Origin: Actinoplanes oblitus
GTDB taxonomy: Bacteria; Actinomycetota; Actinomycetes; Mycobacteriales; Micromonosporaceae
Length of the DNA stretch: 64,000 bases
Assembly (NCBI RefSeq): GCF_030252345.1
Contig: NZ_CP126980.1
Coordinates: 9,495,501-9,559,500, forward strand
Direction of reading: 5' to 3'
Shown here: positions 50,824 to 59,338 of the stretch, piece after piece
Position numbering within the stretch: position 1 is the stretch's first letter
Layout of the letters: the number at the start of each line of letters is the position of its first letter
Position numbers and translations under genes: made by a program
The notes under the pieces: generated by a model
What the model saw: only the letters and a program-made list of their open reading frames with translations
Database searches by the model: none
What the model was told of the DNA's origin: nothing

Positions 50824-52136
50824 GAAAGGGCCCGGCGCCGCCGCCGCGGCTCGTCCGCGGGCGGATCTTCCGCCGAGGTGAGAAGGAAGCCCACGCGGGC
50901 TCCGCCCAACGGGCTCCGTCCGACGACCAACTGCCCTCGTACGGTGTCCGCCGCTCGCCGCACGATGTCCAGTCCCAGCCCGGTCGATCCGGCACCGCTG
51001 AACCCGCGCTGCACGGCGGCCGCCGGGTCGGCGATCCCCGGCCCGGCGTCGTCCACCAGCAGCCCGGTCGACGAGACGCTGACCCGGAACGCGACGCCCT
51101 CCGGGGTGTGCGAGAAGACGTTGCCCAGCATCGCGTCGACCACCAGGATCATCTCGCTCTGCGGCATCGCCACCGGCACCGGTTCGTGCCCGCCGACCAC
51201 CTCCCAGGGCCGTTCCTGGTCCTCGGCGAGCACCGACCAGAAGGCCAGCCGGTCGGCGAGCACCTCGACCAGGTCGCACTGCTCGGTGCCACGCACCTCG
51301 ACACCCAGCCGGGCCCCGTTGATGATCGCGTCGAGCTCCTCGTCGAGCAGGTCACAGGCCTCGCGCATCCGGTCGGCGATCGGGCCCGGCGGGATGGCCT
51401 CGGCGTCCAGGCGGAGCGCTGTCAGCGGCGTACGCAAACGGTGTGAGAGATCAGCGGCCAGTTCGCGCTCGCGGTCCAGCAACCGGCGCAGGTCCCCGGC
51501 CATGGTGTTGAACGCCTGCGCGGCGTCGCGCAGCTCGCGCGGCCCGGTCGGCTCGATCCGCTCGTTGAGCTCGCCACCGCCGAGCCGGCGGGTGGCGGCG
51601 GCGAGCTGCCGGGTGGAGCGCACCAACTGGGCGCCGAGCCGGTCGGCGAGCAGCGTCGAGCCGCCGACCAGCACCACGGCCAGCCCGCCGAGCGCCAGCC
51701 AGGCCGACCAGACGCCGCGCCGCATCTCCTCGTCGGTGACGAAGACCTCGACCACCACGGTCCGGCCGTCGGTGAGCACTGTCGGCTGCAGATAGGCGAC
51801 GCCGCCCTCGGCGGCAGCGGTCGCCGAGCGGCGCTGTTTCGCCGCCCGGTCGACGGTCTCCCGCGGCAGGTGCGAGGTGCCGATCGGGGCCAGGTCCGGC
51901 AGGTGTACGGCGAGCAGCCCCGCGCTACCGGCCGAGGTGCTGGCCACCGCGTTGGTCAGCGCTGTCGGTTCGGCGTTCACGCCGAGCACGGTGACCATCG
52001 AGGTGGCCTGCTGGCGCGCCTCCGAGATGGCCTTGTCGTGGGCGATCTGCCAGATCGCGACGGCGAGCGGGACCAGGAAGGCCAGCGCCACCATCGAGGT
52101 GATCGCCAGGGCCAGGCGGTTGAGCGCCCACCTCAC
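50820..52136 (-). CDS. Sensor histidine kinase, HAMP type
   Basis: 438 aa. GTG overlapping the regulator stop by four bases. TM1 ~9-31, extracellular sensor ~32-140, TM2 ~150-170, HAMP, then the H box LAADLSHRLRTPLTALRLDA (~225-244). The ATPase N box is degenerate (VDAMLGNVFSHTPEGVAFRV), with VDDAGPGIADP and STGLGLDIVRRAA (G1, G2). Classical OmpR-partner kinase. The DNA-binding partner lies immediately upstream; the LPMO is immediately downstream. Confidence 0.93.
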   Translation of the reverse strand: MRWALNRLALAITSMVALAFLVPLAVAIWQIAHDKAISEARQQATSMVTVLGVNAEPTALTNAVASTSAGSAGLLAVHLPDLAPIGTSHLPRETVDRAAKQRRSATAAAEGGVAYLQPTVLTDGRTVVVEVFVTDEEMRRGVWSAWLALGGLAVVLVGGSTLLADRLGAQLVRSTRQLAAATRRLGGGELNERIEPTGPRELRDAAQAFNTMAGDLRRLLDRERELAADLSHRLRTPLTALRLDAEAIPPGPIADRMREACDLLDEELDAIINGARLGVEVRGTEQCDLVEVLADRLAFWSVLAEDQERPWEVVGGHEPVPVAMPQSEMILVVDAMLGNVFSHTPEGVAFRVSVSSTGLLVDDAGPGIADPAAAVQRGFSGAGSTGLGLDIVRRAADTVRGQLVVGRSPLGGARVGFLLTSAEDPPADEPRRRRRALS

Positions 52137-52819
52137 TGGGGATCGACCATCATCACGCCGACGCCGCGGACGGTGTGCAGGAAGCGCGGTTTCGCGGCGG
52201 TCTCCCCGAGCTTGCGGCGCAGCCAGGAGATGTGCACGTCGATGGTCTGCTCCTCGCCGATCCGCGCCTGGTTCCACACCTGGTTCATCAGCTCCCGCCG
52301 GCTGATCACCTGACCCACCCGCTCGGCCAGGTACGCCAGCACGTCGAACTCACGCCGGGTCAGTTGCAGCGGCTCACCGCGCAGTTCCGCCCGGCGCTGC
52401 CGCGGCTTGATCACCAGCTCACCCACGGTGATCGCGTTCGGCGCCTGCTCGGTGGTGGTCCGCGCCCGGCGCAGCACCGCCGAGATCCGGGCCAGGATGT
52501 GGCCGCCGGAGAACGGCTTGGTCACGTAGTCGTCGGCACCGGCGCTCAGCAGTGCGATGATGTCCGCCTCCGAGCGCCGGGCGGTCGCCACGATGACCGG
52601 CACGTCGGAGACCGTGCGCATCATCCGCAGCGCGTCGGTGCCGTCGATGTCCGGCAGCCCGAGGTCGAGGATGACCAGATCGGGCCGCTCCTGGGTGACG
52701 ATCTTCAGCGCTTGGGCGGCCTGGCCGACCGGGCGCACCACGTGCCCGGCATCGGTCAGCGCACGGGTCAGTGCGGCCGCGATGTTGCGGTCGTCCTCGA
52801 CCAACAGGATCAACGCCAT
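52133..52819 (-). CDS. OmpR-family response regulator
   Basis: 228 aa from the ATG at 52819 (an ATG four codons earlier is possible; no ribosome site is clear for either). Receiver: ILLVEDDRNIAAAL, phospho-Asp in DLVILDLGLPDIDG (~51), TARRS, DDYVTKPF with Lys. The winged helix runs ~125-228: GEPLQLTRREFDVLAYLAER, QTIDVHISWLRRKLGE, FLHTVRGVGVMM. Divergent from the 52856 gene with 36 bp between, so their promoters overlap. Confidence 0.95.
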   Translation of the reverse strand: MALILLVEDDRNIAAALTRALTDAGHVVRPVGQAAQALKIVTQERPDLVILDLGLPDIDGTDALRMMRTVSDVPVIVATARRSEADIIALLSAGADDYVTKPFSGGHILARISAVLRRARTTTEQAPNAITVGELVIKPRQRRAELRGEPLQLTRREFDVLAYLAERVGQVISRRELMNQVWNQARIGEEQTIDVHISWLRRKLGETAAKPRFLHTVRGVGVMMVDPQ

Positions 52820-52855
52820 GGCGTGCAGCATAGGACCAGGTGAGAGGATGGCCTC

Positions 52856-53455
52856 GTGCGATCTTCCAGGTGGGTGCCGGTAACCGGGTGGTTCGTCGCG
52901 ACCGCGACCAGCATCGTGCTCTCCTGGGTCGCCCTGCTTCCGGTGCTCAACGCGGCGCGGGCGGACGTCGGCGCGCTGCCGGACGTCGACCAGGTGCCGG
53001 CCGCCGAGTTCGCCGCGCAGCCCACCGCCGCGCCGGCCCGTCCGGCCCCGCCGTCCACGTCGCCCACTCCCGGCAAAACGGTGAAGCCCACCAAGAAGCC
53101 GAGCAAGAAGACGACGAGCCCGCCGGCCGAGACCAGGACGCCGACCGCGCCGGCCACGCCGACGACGCCCGCCACTGTCGAGAACGGCTGGACCGTCACC
53201 ACCGGCGGCGACGGCGTGCAGGTGTACGTCCGCTCGTTCACCGTCAAGGGCGGCCAGGCGGTCGTCAAGATGACCGGCGCGGGCGTGGTCTCCCTGGTCA
53301 CCGCGACCCCCGCGGACGGCTACACGGTGGAGAAGACGCAGAGTTCGCCGGACGACATGGCGGTCTACTTCAACGAGACCGGGCACAGCTTCATCATCCG
53401 CGCGATCTGGTGGAACAACGCGCCGTTCGCCGAGGTCAGCGAGATCGGTTCATAG
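52856..53455 (+). CDS. Secreted or membrane-anchored protein, function unknown
   Basis: 199 aa. GTG with GAGAGG nine bases upstream. N-terminal anchor or signal (VTGWFVATATSIVLSWVALL, ~9-28), a Pro/Thr/Lys linker (~55-105), then ~90 residues of beta-rich sequence: WTVTTGGDGVQVYVRSFTVK, GGQAVVKMTGAGVVSLVTAT, FNETGHSFIIRAIWWNNAPF. Probably an extracytoplasmic domain. Divergent from the two-component regulator, whose product might control it. No family recognised. Confidence 0.75.
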   Translation: MRSSRWVPVTGWFVATATSIVLSWVALLPVLNAARADVGALPDVDQVPAAEFAAQPTAAPARPAPPSTSPTPGKTVKPTKKPSKKTTSPPAETRTPTAPATPTTPATVENGWTVTTGGDGVQVYVRSFTVKGGQAVVKMTGAGVVSLVTATPADGYTVEKTQSSPDDMAVYFNETGHSFIIRAIWWNNAPFAEVSEIGS

Positions 53456-53629
53456 AGGTTTCCTAATAGAGCACGCTCCCAGCCACCGCTCAGAAACCAC
53501 AAGGGTTTTCCCTGATTCGGTGACGTCCGTCGATGCCTAACGTCACACCACAAGTCATCCAGGTGTGACCCATCGTCTACGGACGGTTGAGCCCGCCCGC
53601 CAACCCCCCGGGCGGGAAAGGAGCAGTGC

Positions 53630-55549
53630 GTGAAATCCCGTACCCCTGTCGTCGCCGCTACGGTCGCCGCAACCGCGGCTGCCGCGGCGGCCGTGGCGAT
53701 CGCCGGACCGGCGACCGCGCAGCCCACCCCGCCGTCCTCGCCCGAGGCTGCCGCCGAGCAGGCCGCCTCCAAGCTGCTCGCGGCCCCGCCCGCGGCACTG
53801 CACGCCTCCGCCGACGAGGCGTTCGTCCAGCACGATGCGATCACCACCGACAAGCTGCAGTACGTCCCGTTCGACCGCACCTACAAGGGTCTGCCGGTGA
53901 TCGGCGGAGACGGTGTGGTCGTCACCGACAAGGCCGGCCAGGTCAAGTACACGTCGGTGGCGCAGAGCGCGCCGCTCGGCACGGTCAACACCACCCCGCG
54001 CCTGACCGCCGCCGACTCCCTCAAGGTCGCCAAGAGCGAGCTGAAGTCGGTGAGCGGTGTCGAGGGCACCAAGCTGGTCGTCCTGTCCACCACCGGAACC
54101 CCGGCGCTGGCCTGGGAGTCCACCATCCGGGGCACGAGCGCCCAGGGTCCGAGCCGGCTCACCGTCGACGTGGACGCGGCCAGCGGCAAGGTGCTGCGCA
54201 CCTACGAGCACGTGACCGACGTGACCGGCACCGGCACCGGCTGGATCAACGGCTCGGTCAGCATCGACACCACGCTCTCCGGCAGCACGTACCTCATGCG
54301 TGACCCGAACATGACCACCCTGCAGTGCCAGAACGCCACGGGCAACACGACCTTCAGCGGCCCCGACAACGTGTGGGGCAACGGCACCGGCACCGACCGG
54401 GAGACCGGTTGCGTCGACGCGTTCTACGTCGCGCAGAAGGAAAAGGCCATGCTCTCCGGCTGGCTGGGCCGCAACGGCTTCAACGGCAGCGGTGGCGCCT
54501 GGCCGATCCGGGTCGGCCTGAACGACCAGAACGCCTACTACGACGGCAGCCAGGTCCAGATCGGCAAGAACACCGCCGGTAAGTGGATCTCCTCGGCCGA
54601 CGTGGTCGGGCACGAGCTGGGCCACGGCATCGACGACAACACCCCGGGTGGCATCTCGAACGGCGGCACCCAGGAGTTCGTCGCCGACACGTTCGGCGCG
54701 GCCACCGAGGCGTACGCCAACAACCCCAACGACCCGGCCGACTACCAGGTCGGCGAGGAGGTCAACCTGGTCGGCAGCGGCCCGATCCGGTACATGTACA
54801 ACCCGTCGCTCGCCGGTGACGACAACTGCTACTCCAGCAGCACCCCGAACGACGAGGTGCACGCCGCGGCCGGCCCCGGCAACCACTGGTTCTACCTGCT
54901 CGCCGAGGGCACCAACCCGACCGACGGCCAGCCCACCAGCACCCGGTGCTCCGGCTCCGGCGCGATCACCGGCGTCGGCATCCAGACCGCCATCAAGGTC
55001 ATGTACAACGCGATGCTGATGAAGACCTCCAGCTCGTCGTACCTGAAGTACCGCACCTGGACGCTGACCGCGGCCAAGGCCCTGGACAGCACCTGCGGCG
55101 TCTTCAACACCACCAAGGCCGCCTGGGACGCGGTGAACGTGCCGGCCCAGTCCGCCGACCCGACCTGTGGCAGCACCGGCCCGACCACGCCGCCGCCGGC
55201 CGGCTGCACCGCCAGCAACACCACCGACGTCACCATCCCGGACGCCGGCTCGGCGGTCTACAGCGACATCGTGATCAGCGGCTGCGCCCGCAACGCCTCG
55301 TCCTCCTCGACGATCGCGGTGAACATCGTCCACACCTACCGGGGTGACCTGCGGGTCGACCTGGTCGCGCCGGACGGCAGCGTCTACAACCTGAAGGCCA
55401 CGTCGGGCTCGGACAGCGCCGACAACGTCGCCACGACGTACACCAAGGATCTGTCCAGCGAGGCGGCGAACGGCACCTGGCGCCTGAAGGTCCAGGACGT
55501 CTACTCCTCGGACACCGGCTACATCAACAGCTGGACGCTCACTCTCTGA
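53630..55549 (+). CDS. Secreted M4 (thermolysin-like) metalloprotease with P domain
   Basis: 639 aa. GTG after AAAGGAGC. Signal peptide (~1-31), FTP/PepSY-type propeptide (~45-190: VPFDRTYKGLPVIGGDGVVV), M4 catalytic domain (~200-510) with zinc site VVGHELGHGIDD (~325-336), GGTQEFVADTFGAATEAY (third ligand Glu) and NDEVHAAAGPGNHWFYLL (catalytic His). A C-terminal P/proprotein-convertase domain (~525-639: VTIPDAGSAVYSDIVISGCA, VNIVHTYRGDLRVDLVAPDG, WRLKVQDVYSSDTGYINSWT) completes it. Full length for the family. Confidence 0.95.
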   Translation: MKSRTPVVAATVAATAAAAAAVAIAGPATAQPTPPSSPEAAAEQAASKLLAAPPAALHASADEAFVQHDAITTDKLQYVPFDRTYKGLPVIGGDGVVVTDKAGQVKYTSVAQSAPLGTVNTTPRLTAADSLKVAKSELKSVSGVEGTKLVVLSTTGTPALAWESTIRGTSAQGPSRLTVDVDAASGKVLRTYEHVTDVTGTGTGWINGSVSIDTTLSGSTYLMRDPNMTTLQCQNATGNTTFSGPDNVWGNGTGTDRETGCVDAFYVAQKEKAMLSGWLGRNGFNGSGGAWPIRVGLNDQNAYYDGSQVQIGKNTAGKWISSADVVGHELGHGIDDNTPGGISNGGTQEFVADTFGAATEAYANNPNDPADYQVGEEVNLVGSGPIRYMYNPSLAGDDNCYSSSTPNDEVHAAAGPGNHWFYLLAEGTNPTDGQPTSTRCSGSGAITGVGIQTAIKVMYNAMLMKTSSSSYLKYRTWTLTAAKALDSTCGVFNTTKAAWDAVNVPAQSADPTCGSTGPTTPPPAGCTASNTTDVTIPDAGSAVYSDIVISGCARNASSSSTIAVNIVHTYRGDLRVDLVAPDGSVYNLKATSGSDSADNVATTYTKDLSSEAANGTWRLKVQDVYSSDTGYINSWTLTL

Positions 55550-55695
55550 CCGGAGGGGTGAGTACGAGGGGCGCTGCCGCGGCAGCGCCCCTCCCGGCAT
55601 ACCGGAATCGGTCCGATGTGGTCCGAGACACAGTGACGCCGGACCGTGATCTTCAGCGCTTACGGTTCCCGACAACGCAGGACGGGAGGTCGCAC

Positions 55696-56298
55696 ATGGT
55701 GACTGACGTGTTCGGGGCGGTGGTGCCCGGCCGTCCGACCGGGGTGCTCGCCGACGTGTGGGGCCGTTCCGCCGTACGCGATGTGGTCCTGACCGTGGGT
55801 GCCGCCGCAGCCGTCGGCCTCGCCGCCCAGCTCGCCCTCCCGGTGCCCGGCTCGCCGGTGCCGATCACCGGCCAGACCTTCGCGGTGCTGCTGGCCGGCG
55901 CGGTGCTCGGTCCCGGCCGCGGCGTGGCCGGCATGGTCCTCTACGCGGTGGCCGGGATCCTCGGCGTCCCGTGGTTCGCCGACGGCGGCTCCGGCTGGCC
56001 CGGCGCGACAGGCGGTTACCTGCTCGGCTTCATCGTCGCCGCGGCGCTGGTCGGCCGGCTCGCCGCGCTCGGCGCGGACCGCCGCCCGGGCCACATGATC
56101 GGCCTGATGCTGATCGGCAACCTGCTGATCTACCTGTGCGGCGTGCCATGGCTGGCCCTGGCCACCACGCTGGACGTGCCCGAGGCGGTCAGCCAGGGCC
56201 TGTTCCCCTACCTGCTGGGCGATGCCCTGAAGATGACACTGGCGATCGGCCTGCTGCCCGGCGCCTGGCTCCTGCTGGACCGCAAACGCGCTGGTTGA
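55696..56298 (+). CDS. bioY: Biotin transporter BioY
   Basis: S component of a biotin ECF transporter, 200 aa. ATG with GGGAGG six bases upstream. Six hydrophobic segments: VVLTVGAAAAVGLAAQLALP, FAVLLAGAVLGPGRGVAGMV, LYAVAGILGVPWFADGGSGW, TGGYLLGFIVAAALVGRLAA and later. Signature PGSPVPITGQTFAVLLAGAV plus GGSGWPGATGGYLLGF. No bioM/bioN beside it, so it uses a shared energising module or works alone. Confidence 0.93.
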   Translation: MVTDVFGAVVPGRPTGVLADVWGRSAVRDVVLTVGAAAAVGLAAQLALPVPGSPVPITGQTFAVLLAGAVLGPGRGVAGMVLYAVAGILGVPWFADGGSGWPGATGGYLLGFIVAAALVGRLAALGADRRPGHMIGLMLIGNLLIYLCGVPWLALATTLDVPEAVSQGLFPYLLGDALKMTLAIGLLPGAWLLLDRKRAG

Positions 56299-56358
56299 GC
56301 CGCCCCGGCAGGGGTACCCCGCGGAACGACAGCGAGGGACCCAGGGAGGCCACCGGAC

Positions 56359-57042
56359 ATGCGACTGAATCTGCTGCGACCACTGTACGAACGGCCCGGA
56401 CCATGGGCTTCGGTATACCTGGACACATCGCGGGACACCGGGGACACCGCGCGGGCGGTCGAGGACCGCTGGTTCGCCGCACGGGACACACTGGCCGACG
56501 CCGGTTGTGATCCACCGACCGTGCACGCGCTCGAGGACGCCGTCCTGGACCACCATCCGGAGGTGCCGGGCCGGCAGGGGTTCGCCCTGTTCGCCACGGC
56601 CGGCGAGGTGATCACGCGGCAGGCGCTGCCCGAGCCGCCCAGGGCGATCACCGCGTACGACCCGCTGCCGCACGCGATGCCGATGGTCGTCCAGCTGGCG
56701 CGGGCCGCCGAGGACGACGCGGCGCCCGACCAGTTCCGGGACGGCCTGGCCGAGGTGGTGAGCCACCTGTCGCGGGGAGAGGTGGACACGCTGCTGCTGG
56801 TCGACGACCCGTCGTCGACCGAGCGGCTGTGGATCGGGCCGGATCCGCTGCAGCTCAGCGATGATCCGGAGGTGTTGAACCGGGCCGGGATCCGGCATCC
56901 GCCACTGGTCCGTGCGGATGCCGCGATACTGCGGGCGCTGACCGCCGCCGAGGGGTCGATCCGGATGGTCGATCCGGCCGAGCACCACGACCTGCACGGC
57001 GGGGTGGCGGCGCTGCTGCGGTACGCGGACGTACGCCGGTGA
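56359..57042 (+). CDS. Shortened baeRF/Rv2629-type protein
   Basis: 227 aa. ATG. The N-terminus LRPLYERPGPWASVYLDTSR then RWFAARDTLADAG and VPGRQGFALFATAGEVI matches the Rv2629-like (baeRF) family, and so does the C-terminal part GLAEVVSHLSRGEVDTLLLV, LVRADAAILRALTAAEG, and the end GGVAALLRYADVRR. Those proteins are about 370 aa as I recall; here roughly 140 residues of the middle domain are absent and PHAMPMVVQLARAAEDDAAP joins the two parts in frame. Ribosome-associated stress roles have been suggested for the family. Confidence 0.75.
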   Translation: MRLNLLRPLYERPGPWASVYLDTSRDTGDTARAVEDRWFAARDTLADAGCDPPTVHALEDAVLDHHPEVPGRQGFALFATAGEVITRQALPEPPRAITAYDPLPHAMPMVVQLARAAEDDAAPDQFRDGLAEVVSHLSRGEVDTLLLVDDPSSTERLWIGPDPLQLSDDPEVLNRAGIRHPPLVRADAAILRALTAAEGSIRMVDPAEHHDLHGGVAALLRYADVRR

Positions 57043-57050
57043 AGCGCAAC

Positions 57051-57080
57051 CCACAGGCTGTGCGCACAGCCTGTGGATAA
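57051..57080. promoter_or_regulatory. Perfect 26-bp palindrome overlapping a DnaA box
   Basis: CCACAGGCTGTGC-GCACAGCCTGTGG (57051-57076) is a perfect palindrome with no spacer, nine bases past the baeRF stop. Its right arm continues into TGTGGATAA (57072-57080), a minus-strand TTATCCACA DnaA box. It could be a terminator, a DnaA site or both. Confidence 0.65.
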
Positions 57081-57126
57081 CTCGAACAGGCGTGCTAACC
57101 GCGACACGTGATGGCACTATGATCGC

Positions 57127-57720
57127 GTGTCGCCCACCGAGCTGCGCCCGACCTATCCCATCACTACCGAGCGCCTGTTGCTGCGCCCGCTGACCGAGGC
57201 CGACGCCGAGGCGCTGCTGGCCTACCGCAGCCGCCCCGACGTCTGCCGTTACGTGCCGTTCGAGCCGATGACGCCCGAGGTGATCACCGAGCGACTCGCG
57301 ACGCACTGGGCCACCACGGCCCTCACCGACGAGGGGCAGTCGCTGACCCTGGGCATCGAGGTCGCCGCGACCGGGCAGCTGGCCGGCGACGTGATCCTGT
57401 TCTGGCACAGCCGCCAGCATCGCGGCGGCGAGATCGGTTACGTGCTGCACCCGGACCACGCCGGTCAGGGCTACGCCACCGAGGCCGCCCAGGCGATGCT
57501 CAAGCTCGGCTTCGAGGACCTGGGCCTGCACCGGATCATCGGGCGGATCGACGAGCGCAACGAGCCGTCCGCCAGGGTGCTGCGCCGGCTCGGCCTGCGG
57601 CAGGAGGCCCGGCTGGTGCACAACGAGCTGTTCAAGGGCGAGTGGAGCACCGAGATCGACTTCGCCATGCTCTCCGAGGAGTACTTCGCTAAATATCCAG
57701 GTTCGCCTCAATCCGCTTGA
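57127..57720 (+). CDS. GNAT family N-acetyltransferase (RimJ-like)
   Basis: 197 aa, GTG start. Pattern ITTERLLLRPLTEADAEALL, YRSRPDVCRYVPFEPMTPEV, then EIGYVLHPDHAGQGYATEAA with the acetyl-CoA Q/RxxGxA loop (HAGQGYATEA) and GLHRIIGRIDERNEPSARVL-RRLGLRQEA. The RimJ/RimL type, often acting on N-terminal Ser/Thr or small molecules. Its last 32 bases overlap the convergent roadblock-like gene. Confidence 0.92.
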   Translation: MSPTELRPTYPITTERLLLRPLTEADAEALLAYRSRPDVCRYVPFEPMTPEVITERLATHWATTALTDEGQSLTLGIEVAATGQLAGDVILFWHSRQHRGGEIGYVLHPDHAGQGYATEAAQAMLKLGFEDLGLHRIIGRIDERNEPSARVLRRLGLRQEARLVHNELFKGEWSTEIDFAMLSEEYFAKYPGSPQSA

Positions 57721-58060
57721 GGTGGTGACGGGCCAGCGCCAGGTTGGCCCGCTCCTTGTGCAGGGCCAGGTAGAGGAACAGGCCCTGCCCGGAACGCCCG
57801 GTGAGCGGCCGGATCAGGTGGTACTGCGTGTCGAGGGTGATCAGCACGTCCTCGATGTTCTCGCGCAGCCCCAGCATCTCCATGGTGCGCAGCTTGGCGC
57901 GCACCACCTCGGTGTTCGCGGCGGCCGCGACGGTCAGGTCGAAATTCCGGTCGCCACCGGCGATGCCGAGCGCCATCCCGCTGCTGCGGTCGACCAGCGC
58001 GACGCCGATCGCGCCGTCGATCTGCATCGCATCCTTCAGGGCCACATCCATGTCCGGCAT
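57689..58060 (-). CDS. Roadblock/LC7-like protein
   Basis: 123 aa, ATG with GGAGGAAG seven bases upstream. Sequence MDVALKDAMQIDGAIGVALV, DRSSGMALGIAGG, NIEDVLITLDTQYHLIRPLT and FLYLALHKERANLALARHHL fits the roadblock fold, though diverged from the conservon copy at 26.1 kb. No GTPase is adjacent. It is convergent with GNAT and divergent from the ArsR gene. Confidence 0.72.
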   Translation of the reverse strand: MPDMDVALKDAMQIDGAIGVALVDRSSGMALGIAGGDRNFDLTVAAAANTEVVRAKLRTMEMLGLRENIEDVLITLDTQYHLIRPLTGRSGQGLFLYLALHKERANLALARHHLKRIEANLDI

Positions 58061-58279
58061 TCGGCTTCCTCCGATGTCTCGCTTCCGTCGACATCGACTG
58101 TCACCGACTCACCGCCGGACCCGTCGCACATGATGTCCGGCTTGGCCACCCGGCCGGCTCGCATGCTGGTGACAGCACCGAGAGAGTTGACGGTTTTCGC
58201 AACTCCGAAATAGCACAAGGCGCGTAACCGGGCCGCCCCTCCCGCGTTGGCCGGTGTGAACGACTGGAGGGCATCCGCC

Positions 58280-58609
58280 GTGTCAGTGCCGCTGTACCAG
58301 GCGAAGGCCGAGATGTTCCGGACTCTCGGCCACCCGGTCCGGATCCGAGTCCTGGAACTGCTGCAGGACGGCCCGCGGCCGGTCCGCGATCTGCTGGCCG
58401 AAATAGACGTCGAGGCCTCGAACCTCTCCCAGCAGCTCGCGGTGCTCCGCCGGGCCGGCATCGTCACCTCGTTCCGGGACGGCGCCCTGGTCATGTATGC
58501 CCTGAGCACCCCGGATGTCGCGGACCTGCTGGCAGCGGGCCGCCGGATCCTCGGCGCGGTCCTCACCGACCGGGACGGCCTGCTGGTCCAGCTCCGCGCC
58601 CAGAAATGA
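58280..58609 (+). CDS. ArsR-family regulator
   Basis: 109 aa from the GTG at 58280 with GGAGG nine bases upstream. Winged helix: LYQAKAEMFRTLGHPVRIRV, LELLQDGPRPVRDLLAEIDV, EASNLSQQLAVLRRAGIVTS, FRDGALVMYALSTPDVADLL. The metal Cys pair (CxC) of classical ArsR sensors is absent; no Cys at all, so it senses something else or acts constitutively. Its stop lies in the first copy of a tandem duplication. Confidence 0.93.
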   Translation: MSVPLYQAKAEMFRTLGHPVRIRVLELLQDGPRPVRDLLAEIDVEASNLSQQLAVLRRAGIVTSFRDGALVMYALSTPDVADLLAAGRRILGAVLTDRDGLLVQLRAQK

Positions 58610-58679
58610 CCGCTTTCCGCTACGCCGGAAGCTCAGCCCCGGATGACCGCTTTCCGGTACGCCGGAAGCTCAGCCCCGT
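58606..58679. repeat. 37-bp tandem duplication joining two gene ends
   Basis: ATGACCGCTTTCCGSTACGC plus CGGAAGCTCAGCCCCGK occurs at 58606-58642 and 58643-58679, with two differences (the S and the final base). The left copy carries the ArsR stop; the right copy carries the DUF4188 stop on the other strand. Confidence 0.95.
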
Positions 58680-59254
58680 AGCTGGGAGTGAAAGATCGGC
58701 TCCGTGGTCGGCTGGTAGCCCCCGTGCTCGCCTTTCGGCACCACCGGCCGCAGGCCGCGGACGGCGCCGATCCCGGTGGCCGGCATGTCCCCGTAAAGAC
58801 ACTGGTAGGCGCCCTTCGGCACGGAGAACATCTCGTGCCAGATGCCGACCGCGCCGTTACCCGCGAAGTACCGCTTCCAGAACCGGTCCTGCGCCGGGCG
58901 GTGCAGCCGGGCGCCGTCGTGCGCGAACGCGCGGATGTCGCCGGCCCGGCGCCAGTACTGGATCAGCGTGACCTGACGCAGCCCGGGGCCGCCGAGCAGT
59001 TGGTAGCCGAGCAGGCCGCTCTCCGGGTCGGCGGCGAGCTCGCGGAGCATCCCGGGCATCGCGAACATCACCGACAGCCAGCTGCGCAGCGAGCGCCACC
59101 GGTTGATCCGCATGCCGACCAGGAAGATCGCGATCGGCTCCTCGTTGTCGGCCATGAACCGGCCGCGGTGCACCTGGTCGTCCACCGGCCCGGTGCGCTG
59201 CCAGCGCGGGTGCATGAGCAGTTGAGTTCCGTGGAACAGCGCCGACCCGGCCAT
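58670..59254 (-). CDS. DUF4188 family protein (monooxygenase-like)
   Basis: 194 aa. ATG with GGAGGGAG upstream. Pattern VHRGRFMADNEEPIAIFLVG, MRINRWRSLRSWLSVMFAMP, GMLRELAADPESGLLGYQ, then YWRRAGDIRAFAHDGARLHR and FWKRYFAGNGAVGIWHEMF, all typical of DUF4188, a dimeric ferredoxin-like fold family. Possibly a haem- or small-molecule oxygenase. Divergent from a MerR regulator with its likely operator between. Confidence 0.9.
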   Translation of the reverse strand: MAGSALFHGTQLLMHPRWQRTGPVDDQVHRGRFMADNEEPIAIFLVGMRINRWRSLRSWLSVMFAMPGMLRELAADPESGLLGYQLLGGPGLRQVTLIQYWRRAGDIRAFAHDGARLHRPAQDRFWKRYFAGNGAVGIWHEMFSVPKGAYQCLYGDMPATGIGAVRGLRPVVPKGEHGGYQPTTEPIFHSQLRG

Positions 59255-59271
59255 CGCGGGCTCCCTCCGCT

Positions 59272-59294
59272 ATAAGATAGTTCCACTATCCTAT
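59272..59294. promoter_or_regulatory. Probable MerR operator 1 (ATAAGATAG-TTCCA-CTATCCTAT)
   Basis: Inverted repeat with 9-bp arms (one mismatch) and 5-bp centre between the DUF4188 and MerR starts. The same core GATAG-N5-CTATC recurs at 60902-60918. Confidence 0.8.
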
Positions 59295-59338
59295 TGACGG
59301 CGGTCGCTGTCCAGACCGTTCCGGAAGAATGGCTCAGC

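Noticed and set aside
53555..55675. 706-codon open frame opposite the M4 protease
   Set aside because: Antisense shadow, Val/Gly/Arg-rich without domains; the plus strand encodes a complete secreted protease.
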